A stretch of DNA of 64,000 bases, from positions 1,083,501-1,147,500 of the forward strand of contig OX638375.1 of assembly GCA_951813575.1 (NCBI GenBank), read 5' to 3'. The position numbers and the translations under genes are program-made. The DNA comes from Candidatus Binatia bacterium. GTDB taxonomy: Bacteria; Desulfobacterota; Binatia; UBA9968; JAJDTQ01. Under the pieces are notes generated by a model. It was not told the origin of the DNA. It searched no databases and worked only from the letters and a program-made list of their open reading frames with translations. Below, one piece after another: positions 31,044 through 39,134 of the stretch (the stretch's first letter is position 1; every line of letters begins with the position of its first letter).

Positions 31044-32053
31044 ACTTCGGTCTCTACGCCAACAACCGCGCCTCGGTGTTCCTGCCGGGCTTCTCGATGG
31101 AGGAGTTGCTGGACTTGGCGGTGGAGGCCGAAGAGCTCCGCTATCATTCCCTTTGGGTCGGCGACAGCATGCTGGCCAAGCCCCGCTACGATCCCATCGT
31201 GACTCTGACGGCCATCGCCGCCCGCACACGGAACATCAAGGTCGCCACCGGTATCCTGCAGCCGCACCTCAGGAATCCGGTCGTGACCGCCCTGGAATGG
31301 GCCACCCTGGACATCGTCTCCCAGGGGCGCACGATCATGGGCGTCGGCCCCGGCGCCGGTCCGCCGGAGCTGCTTTCCAAGGAGTGTGAGGTGGCCGGCT
31401 TCCCGCGGCGGGTACGGGGCAAGGTCTTCGAAGAGTGCCTGGAAGTGCTCAAGGCACTCTGGACACTGGACTCCGTGGACTTCGAAGGACGGCACTACCG
31501 CTACCGGGACGTATCGCTGGGATACAAGCCCATACAGCATCCCCATCCGCCCATCTGGATCGCCGCCGGCCACTACAACCCGGTGCGGGTCGAGAACTAC
31601 CGCTACGGCCACTTCGTGGCGGCCGACGCCGGCAAGCACACCGGGCCGTTCGACCGCGTCGCCCGGCTCGCGGACGGCTGGCTCACCAACCACATCAGTC
31701 CCGCGGAGTACGCCGAGCGTTACGCGGAAATCTCCTCCGCCGCCACCGAGCGCTACGGGCGCCCTGCCGGCGCCGTCCATCCGGCCATGAACTGCTGGAT
31801 CAACGTGGGCCGGAATCGCCGGACCGCCCGGGACGAGGCCCGGGAGATGCTCGTGGCCTACCACCGCATGCCCTTCGACGACGAGAGCGTGGACCGTTGG
31901 GTGATCTGCGGCACGGCGCAAGAGTGCATCGACCGCCTGAAGGAGTTCGCGGCTGCCGGCGTCCGCACCATGCAGATCGTGCTCGCCTCGAAGCACCAAC
32001 CCGAGCAGATGCGCCGCATAGCGCGCGACGTTCTCCCCGCCTTCCGTGCTTGA
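31034..32053 (+). CDS. LLM-class flavin-dependent oxidoreductase
   Basis: A 339-residue luciferase-like flavoprotein (FMN or F420). Family signatures: MPLNFGLYANNRASVFLPG at the start, HSLWVGDSML near residue 38, TRNIKVATGILQPHLRNPVVTA near 62-83, PPIWIAAGHYNP near 170 and a C-terminal CGTAQECIDRLKEFAAAG. The start ATG lies within the right arm of the hairpin element and no good ribosome site precedes it. The natural family start MxLxFG argues that this ATG is the original one. It may belong functionally with the TAXI-TRAP genes upstream. Related to, but distinct from, the LLM protein at 2599-3546. Confidence 0.85.
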   Translation: MPLNFGLYANNRASVFLPGFSMEELLDLAVEAEELRYHSLWVGDSMLAKPRYDPIVTLTAIAARTRNIKVATGILQPHLRNPVVTALEWATLDIVSQGRTIMGVGPGAGPPELLSKECEVAGFPRRVRGKVFEECLEVLKALWTLDSVDFEGRHYRYRDVSLGYKPIQHPHPPIWIAAGHYNPVRVENYRYGHFVAADAGKHTGPFDRVARLADGWLTNHISPAEYAERYAEISSAATERYGRPAGAVHPAMNCWINVGRNRRTARDEAREMLVAYHRMPFDDESVDRWVICGTAQECIDRLKEFAAAGVRTMQIVLASKHQPEQMRRIARDVLPAFRA

Positions 32054-32086
32054 CCCGCGTCGACGACAAGGGCGGCCGGAGCCGTT

Positions 32087-32110
32087 TCCCGGGAACCCGC
32101 TATCGTCTAA
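32087..32110 (+). promoter_or_regulatory. TCCCGGGAACC-N7-GTCTAA motif before the sigma gene
   Basis: TCCCGGGAACC (32087-32097) and GTCTAA (32105-32110) with a 7-bp gap. The identical pair with the same gap occurs at 33685-33708 before the Spy-like gene. GGAAC and GTCTAA resemble ECF promoter elements but the gap is about 9 bp too short, so this may be a regulator site or an atypical promoter. Confidence 0.45.
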
Positions 32111-32145
32111 ATTAATGAAGCAGTCCATTGGAGCGAGGTAGACGA

Positions 32146-32775
32146 TTGAGGATGACGGGAGCGCTACCCTATCCCCTCACCCTGGAAGACTCGGAGAGGG
32201 ACGTGGTGCGACGGGTCCGGGACGGCGATTCGGACGCCTACCGGCTCCTGGTGGAACGTCACCAGGCGCGCGTGCACCGGCTGGTGGGGAGGCTCCTCGG
32301 GCCGGATCACGGCGACGTGGACGACGTGGTCCAGGAGGTGTTCGTCAAGGCGTACTTCTCGCTCGGCAAGTTTCGCGAAGACGCGGCGTTCGGCACCTGG
32401 ATCACCCGCATCGCCATCAACCGCGCGCGGGACGAGCTCAAGAAACAAGCGGGCAAGGTTTCCCTGGATGCAGAGCCCGGGGAAGAGGCCGTCCGGGGCT
32501 TGCGCGACGTCCTCTCCGCCGAAGAGCCCCCTGACGACGAGAAGCAGGAAGCCTCGGAGACCGCCGTGAGCCGCTTGGTGACCCGCACCGTGGCGGGTCT
32601 GCCCGATCGTTTGCGCGTCGTCATAACCTTGAAGGACATGGAAGGGCACTCCTATCAGGAGGTCGCCGGCATGCTGAAGTGTTCGGTGGGCACGGTGAAA
32701 TCGCGCCATGCCCGGGCGCGCCAGCGTCTGCGGCAGACGTTGGCCCCCCATGTCTTGGTCGGAGGTGATTCGTGA
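32146..32775 (+). CDS. ECF sigma factor (RpoE-like, group with zinc-finger anti-sigma)
   Basis: A 209-residue extracytoplasmic-function sigma factor. Region 2 spans about residues 18-95 (DAYRLLVERHQARVHRLVGRLL ... DDVVQEVFVKAYFSLGKFREDAAFGTWITRIAINRARDELKK), and region 4 spans about 140-195 (LPDRLRVVITLKDMEGHSYQEVAGMLKCSVGTVKSRHARARQRL). TTG at 32146 is chosen because GAGG lies 7 bp upstream; ATG at 32152 and TTG at 32128 are alternatives. Its stop overlaps the anti-sigma start (GTGA). The operon continues with two periplasmic Spy/CpxP-like proteins, so it probably answers envelope or metal stress. Confidence 0.88.
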   Translation: MRMTGALPYPLTLEDSERDVVRRVRDGDSDAYRLLVERHQARVHRLVGRLLGPDHGDVDDVVQEVFVKAYFSLGKFREDAAFGTWITRIAINRARDELKKQAGKVSLDAEPGEEAVRGLRDVLSAEEPPDDEKQEASETAVSRLVTRTVAGLPDRLRVVITLKDMEGHSYQEVAGMLKCSVGTVKSRHARARQRLRQTLAPHVLVGGDS

Positions 32776-33230
32776 CCTGTGAGAATTTCAGGCAATGGCT
32801 GGAAACCGCCGGCGCGATGGCCGCGGGGACGATTCCGGACACGCACAGGCAACACGCCGAGTCGTGCGCGTCCTGCCGCGCGGCCCTCGAGGAGGAACGG
32901 CTCTGGCGGCGCTTCTTCTCCGCCGCGCCGGCGCCCGCCCCTGAACGGCCGGCATGGCCGGGGGTGATCGCCAGAATCCGGGAGGAAGAAAGCCGGCGCT
33001 CGTCGCTCAGCGACGCGCTGCTGCTCTTCAGCCGGCGGCTCGCCCCAGCCTTCGTCCTGGTGGTGTTGTGTCTGGGCGGCGTGGGCCTGTGGCGTGACAT
33101 GCTGCCGGAGAACCCGGAACCGGTCCCCGCCACCGTAGCCATGCTGGAGAACGCATCGGGCCAGGAGGCGTTGTCCGCGGATGAACCCGACGCGGTGCTG
33201 ATCGCGTGGGTAGGAGCTCGGAGACCATGA
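32772..33230 (+). CDS. zinc-finger anti-sigma factor, membrane-anchored
   Basis: A 152-residue protein coupled to the sigma gene by a GTGA overlap. The N-terminal HxxxCxxC zinc finger appears as HRQHAESCASCRAAL near residues 24-38, with Cys3 upstream as the extra ligand. One membrane segment, RRLAPAFVLVVLCLGGVGLW, lies near residues 88-107, and the tail of about 45 residues would face the periplasm. This is the ZAS-type anti-sigma layout: the finger holds the sigma factor at the membrane until a signal releases it. The stop overlaps the next start (ATGA). Confidence 0.82.
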   Translation: MTCENFRQWLETAGAMAAGTIPDTHRQHAESCASCRAALEEERLWRRFFSAAPAPAPERPAWPGVIARIREEESRRSSLSDALLLFSRRLAPAFVLVVLCLGGVGLWRDMLPENPEPVPATVAMLENASGQEALSADEPDAVLIAWVGARRP

Positions 33231-33679
33231 AACGCAAAGCCCTTATCGCAGTGGTGGGCGTGTTCCTCCTGGGGCTGATGGGAGGCGCCCTTGTCGGGCA
33301 GATCTACCCGGTCAGGCACCTGTGGGGCCGGGCCTGGCATGACGCCGGGGACGGCAAGGAGCAGCGCGGCGGCCGGCGGCACGGGTCGAGCGGCCGGTAC
33401 ATCCGCATGCTGCAACGGGAGCTCGACCTGACGGACCGGCAGATGGCCGAGATCGGCCCGCTGCTGGGCCAGACCCGCCGGAGCCTGTACCAGGCACGTA
33501 TCCGGTCTCTCGAAGAAACGGACCGGATCATCCTCGAGTTCCACGGCAGGATCAGGGCCGCCCTGGACGAGGCCCAGGCGCGCAAGCTGGAGGAGCGCAC
33601 CGACAACTTCCGCGAGCGGCGCAGGAAGAAACGCGAGCGCATGATCTCCCGGCTCGAATCGCTGCGCGACGGGAGTTGA
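33227..33679 (+). CDS. periplasmic heavy-metal-sensor-like protein (CnrR/Spy family)
   Basis: A 150-residue protein with one N-terminal hydrophobic segment (ALIAVVGVFLLGLMGGALVG) and a charged helical periplasmic domain. LDLTDRQMAEIGPLL near residue 68 is the LTxxQ motif of the Spy/CpxP/CnrR superfamily, followed by long Arg/Glu-rich helices. It overlaps the anti-sigma stop by ATGA, so it is the third member of the sigma operon. In related systems such proteins sense metal ions or unfolded proteins and modulate the anti-sigma factor; that role is inferred. Confidence 0.75.
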   Translation: MKRKALIAVVGVFLLGLMGGALVGQIYPVRHLWGRAWHDAGDGKEQRGGRRHGSSGRYIRMLQRELDLTDRQMAEIGPLLGQTRRSLYQARIRSLEETDRIILEFHGRIRAALDEAQARKLEERTDNFRERRRKKRERMISRLESLRDGS

Positions 33680-33684
33680 CGGGA

Positions 33685-33708
33685 TCCCGGGAACCAGGGG
33701 GCGTCTAA
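33685..33708 (+). promoter_or_regulatory. TCCCGGGAACC-N7-GTCTAA motif before the Spy-like gene
   Basis: Second copy of the motif at 32087-32110, with identical half-sites and 7-bp gap, 54 bp before the start at 33762. It suggests shared control of the sigma operon and this gene. Confidence 0.45.
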
Positions 33709-33761
33709 TCCGTGACACAGCGATCCGGATCGAACCACTCACACAAGAAGGAGAACGGCCA

Positions 33762-34298
33762 ATGAAGAATCGCAAGCGCACGGCATTGATGATGGTACCC
33801 CTGCTGCTGGTGGGGCTTTCCGGCGGCGTGGCCTGGAGCCAGCAGGGTGAAGGGCGTCGGGGCGACGGTCCCCGCATCGCCCGCACCGACGGCGAGGAGC
33901 GCCGCGGACGGCACTGGCGCGGACGCGAAGGCCGGCGCGGACGCCGCGGCCATGAAGGATCGGTCAAGCGCATGGCCAGCAAGCTCGAGCTGACCGACGA
34001 GCAGGTCAAGAAGATCAAGAGCGTTCTCACGGACGCGCGAAAGAAGCGGATCGGCCTGCGCGCCGACGCCCGGGTCGCCGGCATCGAGCTCCGGGAAATG
34101 GTTTCGCAGGAGACCGTGGACAAGGCCCAGATCGACGCCAAGGTGGCCGCCATCACAAAGATCCGGGGAGACCTGCTGCAGGCACGGACCGACGCCGTGC
34201 TGGGAGTTCGCGAGGTCCTGACCCCCGAACAGTTGGCCAAGGCGGACGGCTTGCTGGAACGCATGCTGAAGGGCAGGAAGGGCCGCGGCCGCCGGTAG
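33762..34298 (+). CDS. Spy/CpxP-like periplasmic protein
   Basis: A 178-residue exported helical protein. A signal peptide (RTALMMVPLLLVGLSGGVAWS) is followed by a very Arg/Gly-rich linker to about residue 65, then a domain with two LTxxQ motifs, LELTDEQVKKI near 77 and LTPEQLAKA near 153. Spy and CpxP act as periplasmic chaperones and stress sensors. AAGGAG lies 7 bp before the ATG. The gene has its own upstream motif shared with the sigma operon and is followed by a strong terminator at 34322-34358, so it ends the stress regulon. Confidence 0.82.
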   Translation: MKNRKRTALMMVPLLLVGLSGGVAWSQQGEGRRGDGPRIARTDGEERRGRHWRGREGRRGRRGHEGSVKRMASKLELTDEQVKKIKSVLTDARKKRIGLRADARVAGIELREMVSQETVDKAQIDAKVAAITKIRGDLLQARTDAVLGVREVLTPEQLAKADGLLERMLKGRKGRGRR

Positions 34299-34321
34299 GC
34301 ACCCCGGTTCGTCAACCATCG

Positions 34322-34358
34322 GAGGGGGCAGCCGTGGAGGCTGCCCCCTCTTTTCTTT
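34322..34358 (+). terminator. rho-independent terminator
   Basis: Perfect 12-bp GC-rich stem (34322-34333 with 34339-34350), 5-base loop, then TTTTCTTT. It ends the sigma/Spy transcription unit. Confidence 0.92.
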
Positions 34359-34365
34359 CGGCCGG

Positions 34366-34393
34366 TTGTCAAAGAGGCGGCAACCCGTCTAAA
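34366..34393 (+). promoter_or_regulatory. possible promoter of the MFS gene
   Basis: TTGTCA (34366-34371), 16-bp spacer, TCTAAA (34388-34393), starting 8 bp after the terminator and 42 bp before the MFS start. Confidence 0.4.
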
Positions 34394-34434
34394 GTGATTC
34401 CTGTCGCACCTTCGTCTTACAACCTCGACCCTTC

Positions 34435-35697
34435 ATGAGCACACCCGCACCCCCACCCGCCCAGGCGCCGCCCGCGTTCGCCGCGCTCCGGAACCGGGAC
34501 TTCGCGTGGTTCTTCGTCGGCAACATGCTGTCGATGATGGCCGACAACATCGAGCACGTCATTAGCTACGGGATCGTTTACCAGCTATTCCGGTCCGAGA
34601 CGCTTCAAGGCTTCGCGGTCATCAGCCACTGGCTGCCGGCCCTCACCTTGTCGTGGTACTTCGGCGCGCTGGCGGACCGTTTCGACTGCCGCCGGGTCAT
34701 GGAGTGGTCCCAGGCGCTGTTCATCTCGGTGAGCCTCGCCTGGGCGCTGCTGTTCTACACGGAACGCCTCGAGATGTGGCACTCGGTCATTCTGCTGGTC
34801 CTCCACGGTCTCGGCGGCGCGCTGTGGAACCCGGCGCGCCAGCTCATGATCTACGACGTGGTGGGACCCGAGACGCTGCAGAGCGGCATACGGCTTCTGG
34901 CCACGGGACGGCAGTTGGGGATCCTGTTCGGCCCCGCGGTGGGAGGCGGCGCCCTGTTGTTGCTGAAACCCGCGCTGGCGCTGTGCGTCAATGCCCTCAT
35001 CTACCTTCCGCTGCTGGTATGGTGCCGGCTGGTGCCCTACACCGGGCACGGTTCCGGACGGCGGAGCCGGGGAGGAGGCTGGTCGGAGGCGCTTTCGGCG
35101 TTGTGGGGCGCCTCGAACAACCGTGTCCTGCTGTCCATGATCCTGTTGGTGGGTTTTTACGCCTTCTTCGTGGGCAACGCGTTCCAGGCCTTGATGCCCG
35201 CGTTCGCCCTGTCGCTCGGGGCAGGCGATTTGAGCCTGGGGTACGCGGCGCTGTTCGCCGCCAATGGCGCCGGCGCCGTGACCGGCGGCCTCTTGCTGGA
35301 AGTGCGCGGGCTGCTGAAGGCGCGCGCCTCCACCGCGATGGTGCTGGCCATCCTGTGGTGCGTGGCGATGATCGCATTCGCCGCCGCGTCCCAGTACGTG
35401 CTGGCGCTGCTGTTCCTGTTCACCGCCGGCATCCTCAACCTCGCTTTCCTCTCCATGGCGCAGACGCTGGTGCAGCTCGAGGCGCCGGTCAATCTGCGCG
35501 GCCGCCTGATCGGTCTCTACAACATGGCCGCCCAGGGGCTGCGGAGCTTCAGCGGCATAACCGTGGGCTTTGCCGGCGCGTATATCGGCATCAGTTGGTC
35601 GCTGGGGCTCAGCACCCTGGTGGTGATGGTGATCGCCGCCGTCCTGTTGGCGATCACGGCGAGAGAAACGAAGACCCTGGAGCCCGCCGCCGGTTGA
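34435..35697 (+). CDS. MFS transporter (EntS/MFS_3-like)
   Basis: A 420-residue inner-membrane protein with about 12 hydrophobic segments and the MFS loop GALADRFDCRRVM after the second segment near residue 78. RNRDFAWFFVGNMLSMMADNIE at the start and the N-P-A-R segment LWNPARQLMIYDVVG near residue 130 match the MFS_3 group, which includes the enterobactin exporter EntS and many drug exporters. Probably an exporter of a small molecule; substrate unknown. It begins a unit with ridA (38-bp gap). Confidence 0.82.
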   Translation: MSTPAPPPAQAPPAFAALRNRDFAWFFVGNMLSMMADNIEHVISYGIVYQLFRSETLQGFAVISHWLPALTLSWYFGALADRFDCRRVMEWSQALFISVSLAWALLFYTERLEMWHSVILLVLHGLGGALWNPARQLMIYDVVGPETLQSGIRLLATGRQLGILFGPAVGGGALLLLKPALALCVNALIYLPLLVWCRLVPYTGHGSGRRSRGGGWSEALSALWGASNNRVLLSMILLVGFYAFFVGNAFQALMPAFALSLGAGDLSLGYAALFAANGAGAVTGGLLLEVRGLLKARASTAMVLAILWCVAMIAFAAASQYVLALLFLFTAGILNLAFLSMAQTLVQLEAPVNLRGRLIGLYNMAAQGLRSFSGITVGFAGAYIGISWSLGLSTLVVMVIAAVLLAITARETKTLEPAAG

Positions 35698-35734
35698 GCG
35701 GAGGTTCGCGAGACAACACGAAAGGACCCAGTCC

Positions 35735-36115
35735 ATGTCCAAACGAGTGAGCATCGAGCTGCCGGGCGTCCCACACAACGCTCCCATTCCCATGGGAGCC
35801 AGGATCGGCAACATCGTCTACTCCTCCGGCATCTCGGGTCGGGACGCCGCCACCGGTGAAATCCCGTCGGACCCGGACAGGCAGGCCGAGGTGATGTTCG
35901 ATAACCTCCGCAAGTTCATGGAACTGGCCGGCGGAAGCCCCGACGACATCGTGCGGATGACGGTCTACCTGAAAGAGGAAGAGTACCGGGACGCCATCAA
36001 CAAGCCCTGGCTCGAGATGTTCCCCGACGAGCACGACCGGCCGGCCCGCCATGCCATCAAGTCACCCGTGCGCGGCGACATGCTGTTCCAGATCGAGGTG
36101 GTGGCGGTGCTGTAG
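35735..36115 (+). CDS. RidA/YjgF/UK114 family protein
   Basis: A 126-residue trimeric RidA-family protein, which in characterised members hydrolyses reactive enamine/imine intermediates. The chain has IGNIVYSSGISGRDAATGEIP near residue 28, QAEVMFDNLRKFMELAGGSPDDIVRMTVYL near 52-80 and a C-terminal VRGDMLFQIEVVAVL. The Arg that binds the substrate carboxylate in RidA proper is not clear in the GDMLFQIEVVAVL segment, so this may be a RidA subfamily with another role. Confidence 0.85.
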   Translation: MSKRVSIELPGVPHNAPIPMGARIGNIVYSSGISGRDAATGEIPSDPDRQAEVMFDNLRKFMELAGGSPDDIVRMTVYLKEEEYRDAINKPWLEMFPDEHDRPARHAIKSPVRGDMLFQIEVVAVL

Positions 36116-36123
36116 CCGGACGC

Positions 36124-36144
36124 GGGCGGGTTTGAAACCCGCCC
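36124..36144. repeat. GCGGGTTTGAAACCCGC palindrome, REP-like
   Basis: Perfect 10-bp arms around a single G. An equal copy is at 60773-60793 and a half copy at 51541-51554. It lies just after ridA and could form an mRNA 3' stem. Confidence 0.7.
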
Positions 36145-36161
36145 CTGTATGTCCCGCGGCG

Positions 36162-37134
36162 CTAGGCGGGCGCCGGCGCGGCCGGCGGCACCGCCGGCGG
36201 CCTGGAGAGCGCGAACCACAACGTCGCCACGGCCGCGATGGCCAGCAGCGGGATGCTGCTCAGGTTCACCCATTCCCATCCGAAAAAGTGCAATAGCGCC
36301 CCGGACGACAGCGACACCACCGCCACGAAAGCGTAGTTGATGAAGCTCATGGCGCCCTGGGTCTTGGCCCGCTCCGCCGGGTTGTAGGACGTGGTCAGGA
36401 GCGATGTGCCGCCGGTGAAGGCGAAGTTCCAGCCCACGCCGAGGAGCAGCATGGAGAGCCAGAACTCCATCACGCCCTCGCCCGACAGCGCCACCCCGAT
36501 GCACAGGACCTGCAGCACCACCCCGGTCAGGATGATCCACACCTCGCCGAAGCGCTTGATCAGGGACCCGGTGACGAACCCCGGCGCGAACATGCCGAAG
36601 CTGTGCCAGCTTATGACGAACGCGGTGTCCGCGAACTGGAAGTCGGCCTCCACCATGGCGATGGGAATCGCTGGCCAGGTAGGGGCCGATGAAGGCCGCC
36701 ACCACGCCCCCGGCCAGCACCAGGGAGATGGCCTTGCTCTTGAATTCCTGGGGCGCAGTGTCGGCCGCGGCAAAGCGGAAGTACTGTCCGAAGGCGGCGA
36801 AGACGCCGTAGGTGAGGGCGGCGAGGCACAACAGCCAGAACCGCGACTGGACGATGGCGACCAGGACCATGACGCCGGCGAGGGCGCCGACGCCGGCGCC
36901 GATCATGAACCCGAGACGGCGTCCGGTGACGCGCATGAACATCGAGGCCGGCATGGTGGCGATGGCCGTGCCGACGATCACCAGCGCCGCCGGCGTGGTG
37001 GCCAGCGCCCTGTAGCCCATGCCCAGGGCGATGATCGGCGTGGTGGCGATGAGGAGCGTCCGCGAAGACCCGAACAGCATCTGGCACGTGGCCAGGACGA
37101 AGACGTTCCTGCGGATGGGGGGCTCGGTGGCCAT
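36162..37134 (-). pseudogene. MFS transporter gene broken by frameshift and probable internal deletion
   Basis: The 5' part (37134 to about 36670) encodes six normal MFS segments ending VVAAFIGPYLA. The remainder reads in a different frame from about 36660, IPIAMVEADFQFADTAFVISWHSFGMFAPGFVTGSL, to the stop at 36162. Together they give about 325 residues with roughly 11 segments, compared with 390-420 in the family, and the stretch expected between GPYLA and the IPIAMV helix seems missing. So the gene probably lost around 70 codons with a frame change at the joint. An assembly error is the main alternative. Confidence 0.75.
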
Positions 37135-37390
37135 ACGCGCCCTACCCTACAGCAATTCGTGACGATGCGCCATGATCGGACCAGCGTCTTCCACCCTCCC
37201 CCCACGTGCGACGCCAGGAGTCAGCGGCGAGACTCAAACCTGTCCGGGCCCGGCCACGTCACCTCCCTTGAACAGCGAACTGCAAATGGAGTATGGGTGC
37301 CTGAAGTGACACCATGCCGCCGGCCCGGGAGAGAAACCCGTGGCCGGGACCGCCGCGACCGAGATCCTTTTCTTCGCTAGCGAGGGACCG

Positions 37391-38194
37391 ATGGCGCGCC
37401 CACGATGGAATCCCGAGATCTACCTCGACCTGCTGTACCCGGTGGCGGCCATCAGCGTCTTTCTGGGGACATGGGAAGCCTACGTCCGCCTCAGCGGCAT
37501 CCCCAACTACATCCTGCCCGGACCGTCGGAGATTCTTCTCAGCCTCTTCGAATACGCGGCGACGCTCTACGAGCACAGTCTGGTCACCGGCTACGAGGTG
37601 CTCCTGGGGTACGCCTGCAGCATTGTGCTGGGCGGCCTGTTCGCCGTCATGGTGGTATGGTCGTCCACGCTCGACAAGTCCTTGATGCCGCTGTTCCTGT
37701 TCTCCCAGACCGTGTCCAAGATCGCCGTGGCCCCCCTGTTCGTGGTGTGGCTCGGCTTCGGCCTCGCGCCGAAAGTGCTGGTGGCCTTTCTGATCTCGTT
37801 CTTTCCTGTGTTCATCTCGACCACGGCGGGGCTCAAGTCCGTCGAGACCGAAATGCTCGAACTGATCCGCTCCATGTCCCCGAGCACCTTGCAGGTGTTC
37901 CGCAAGGTGCGTATCCCCACGGCGCTGCCGCATTTCTTCGCCGGCGCCAAGGTGGCGGTCCCTTTCGCCACGGTGGGGGCCATCGTGGGCGAGTGGATGG
38001 CTTCGGACAGCGGCCTCGGGTACCACCTCCTGCTCATGCAGGGGGAGCTGGACACCGCCGGGCTCTTCGCCACGCTGTTGACCCTGTCGTTCGTCAGCAT
38101 CGTGCTCTATGTCGTCGTCATGAGGCTCGAACGACTGGCCATTCCCTGGCACGTATCCGTGCGCCAGGAAACCGGCCTGAACATGACCTGGTGA
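37391..38194 (+). CDS. ABC importer permease (SsuC/TauC type), first subunit
   Basis: A 267-residue inner-membrane permease with about six segments. The EAA-like loop ELIRSMSPSTLQVFRKVRIPTALPHF is near residue 160, and NYILPGPSEILLSL near residue 37 is the typical SsuC/TauC entry motif. GAGGG lies 6 bp before the ATG; an in-frame GTG at 37340 is an alternative. It is followed after 3 bp by a paralogous permease, so the channel is probably a heterodimer. Together with the binding protein (39135) and ATPase (40151) it forms a complete sulfonate/nitrate/pyrimidine-type importer. Confidence 0.85.
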   Translation: MARPRWNPEIYLDLLYPVAAISVFLGTWEAYVRLSGIPNYILPGPSEILLSLFEYAATLYEHSLVTGYEVLLGYACSIVLGGLFAVMVVWSSTLDKSLMPLFLFSQTVSKIAVAPLFVVWLGFGLAPKVLVAFLISFFPVFISTTAGLKSVETEMLELIRSMSPSTLQVFRKVRIPTALPHFFAGAKVAVPFATVGAIVGEWMASDSGLGYHLLLMQGELDTAGLFATLLTLSFVSIVLYVVVMRLERLAIPWHVSVRQETGLNMTW

Positions 38195-38197
38195 GGC

Positions 38198-39034
38198 ATG
38201 GCGGTCGGGAGGCGAACGGAGGCCATGAGGACGGCCCACAGGGCGCGACCCGGTTGGGGACGGTTGCTGACGGCCGAGGTCGTCTATCCCGCGGTGGCCA
38301 TCGCCCTGCTGCTGACCGTGTGGCAGCTGACCGTGGTGATGTTGGACCTCCGCACAACCTTCCTGCCTTCCCCCACCGCGGCCTTCAGCAAGGTGTTCCG
38401 GTCCTACGACACCTTCCTCACCCACGCGCCGGTGACCATCTTCGAGATCGTCGGCGGGTATGCCCTGAGCATCGTGCTGGGGGTGGCCACGGCCTTCGTC
38501 ATGGTGTGGTCGCGGGTGATGGAGAAGATCGTCTCACCCATCCTGGTCTTCCTCCAGACGATCCCTTACATATCGGTGGCGCCGCTCCTGATCATCTGGT
38601 TCGGCTTCAACATCGCGCCCAAGATCGTCGTCAGCTTTCTCATGAGCTATTTCCCCATCGTCGTGGCCACCGCCGCGGGAATGAACGCGGTGGAGAACGA
38701 CATGGTCGACATGGTCCGCTCCATGTCGGCGAGCAAGTGGCAGATCTTCTGGAAGAGCCGTTTTCCCAACTCCCTGCCCTACTTCTTCAGCGGAGCGAAG
38801 GTCGCGGTGGCCTTCGCCACCAGCGGCGCCATCGTCGGCGAGTACGTGGGAGCGGACTACGGCCTGGGCTACCTGATCGTCCTGTCCAACAGCGATACCA
38901 ACTCGGAGTTGCTGTTCGCCACCATCATCGTCGTATCCGCCATCGGCATAGGCTTTTTCTGGCTGATCCACTGGATGGAGAAACTGTGCATACCGTGGCA
39001 CGTGGCCTTCCGCGAGGAGGAGGGCCATGGCTGA
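38198..39034 (+). CDS. ABC importer permease (SsuC/TauC type), second subunit
   Basis: A 278-residue paralogue of the preceding permease, with LRTTFLPSPTAAFSKVF near residue 48 and the ATPase-contact loop DMVRSMSASKWQIFWKSRFPNSLPYFF near 170-196. The final HWMEKLCIPWHVAFRE mirrors RLERLAIPWHVSVRQ in the first subunit. Heteromeric permease pairs occur in some importers for hydroxymethylpyrimidine, riboflavin precursors and nitrate-like solutes. The 3-bp spacing suggests coupled translation. Confidence 0.84.
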   Translation: MAVGRRTEAMRTAHRARPGWGRLLTAEVVYPAVAIALLLTVWQLTVVMLDLRTTFLPSPTAAFSKVFRSYDTFLTHAPVTIFEIVGGYALSIVLGVATAFVMVWSRVMEKIVSPILVFLQTIPYISVAPLLIIWFGFNIAPKIVVSFLMSYFPIVVATAAGMNAVENDMVDMVRSMSASKWQIFWKSRFPNSLPYFFSGAKVAVAFATSGAIVGEYVGADYGLGYLIVLSNSDTNSELLFATIIVVSAIGIGFFWLIHWMEKLCIPWHVAFREEEGHG

Positions 39035-39134
39035 TACCCTGCGCCGCAGGGAGGATCGACGCGGCCGCTGCAGGGACGGGTTTCCGACCCGCCCGTGCCC
39101 GCACCGCAAAGGGGCCTGCGAAAGGAGGACAGCG

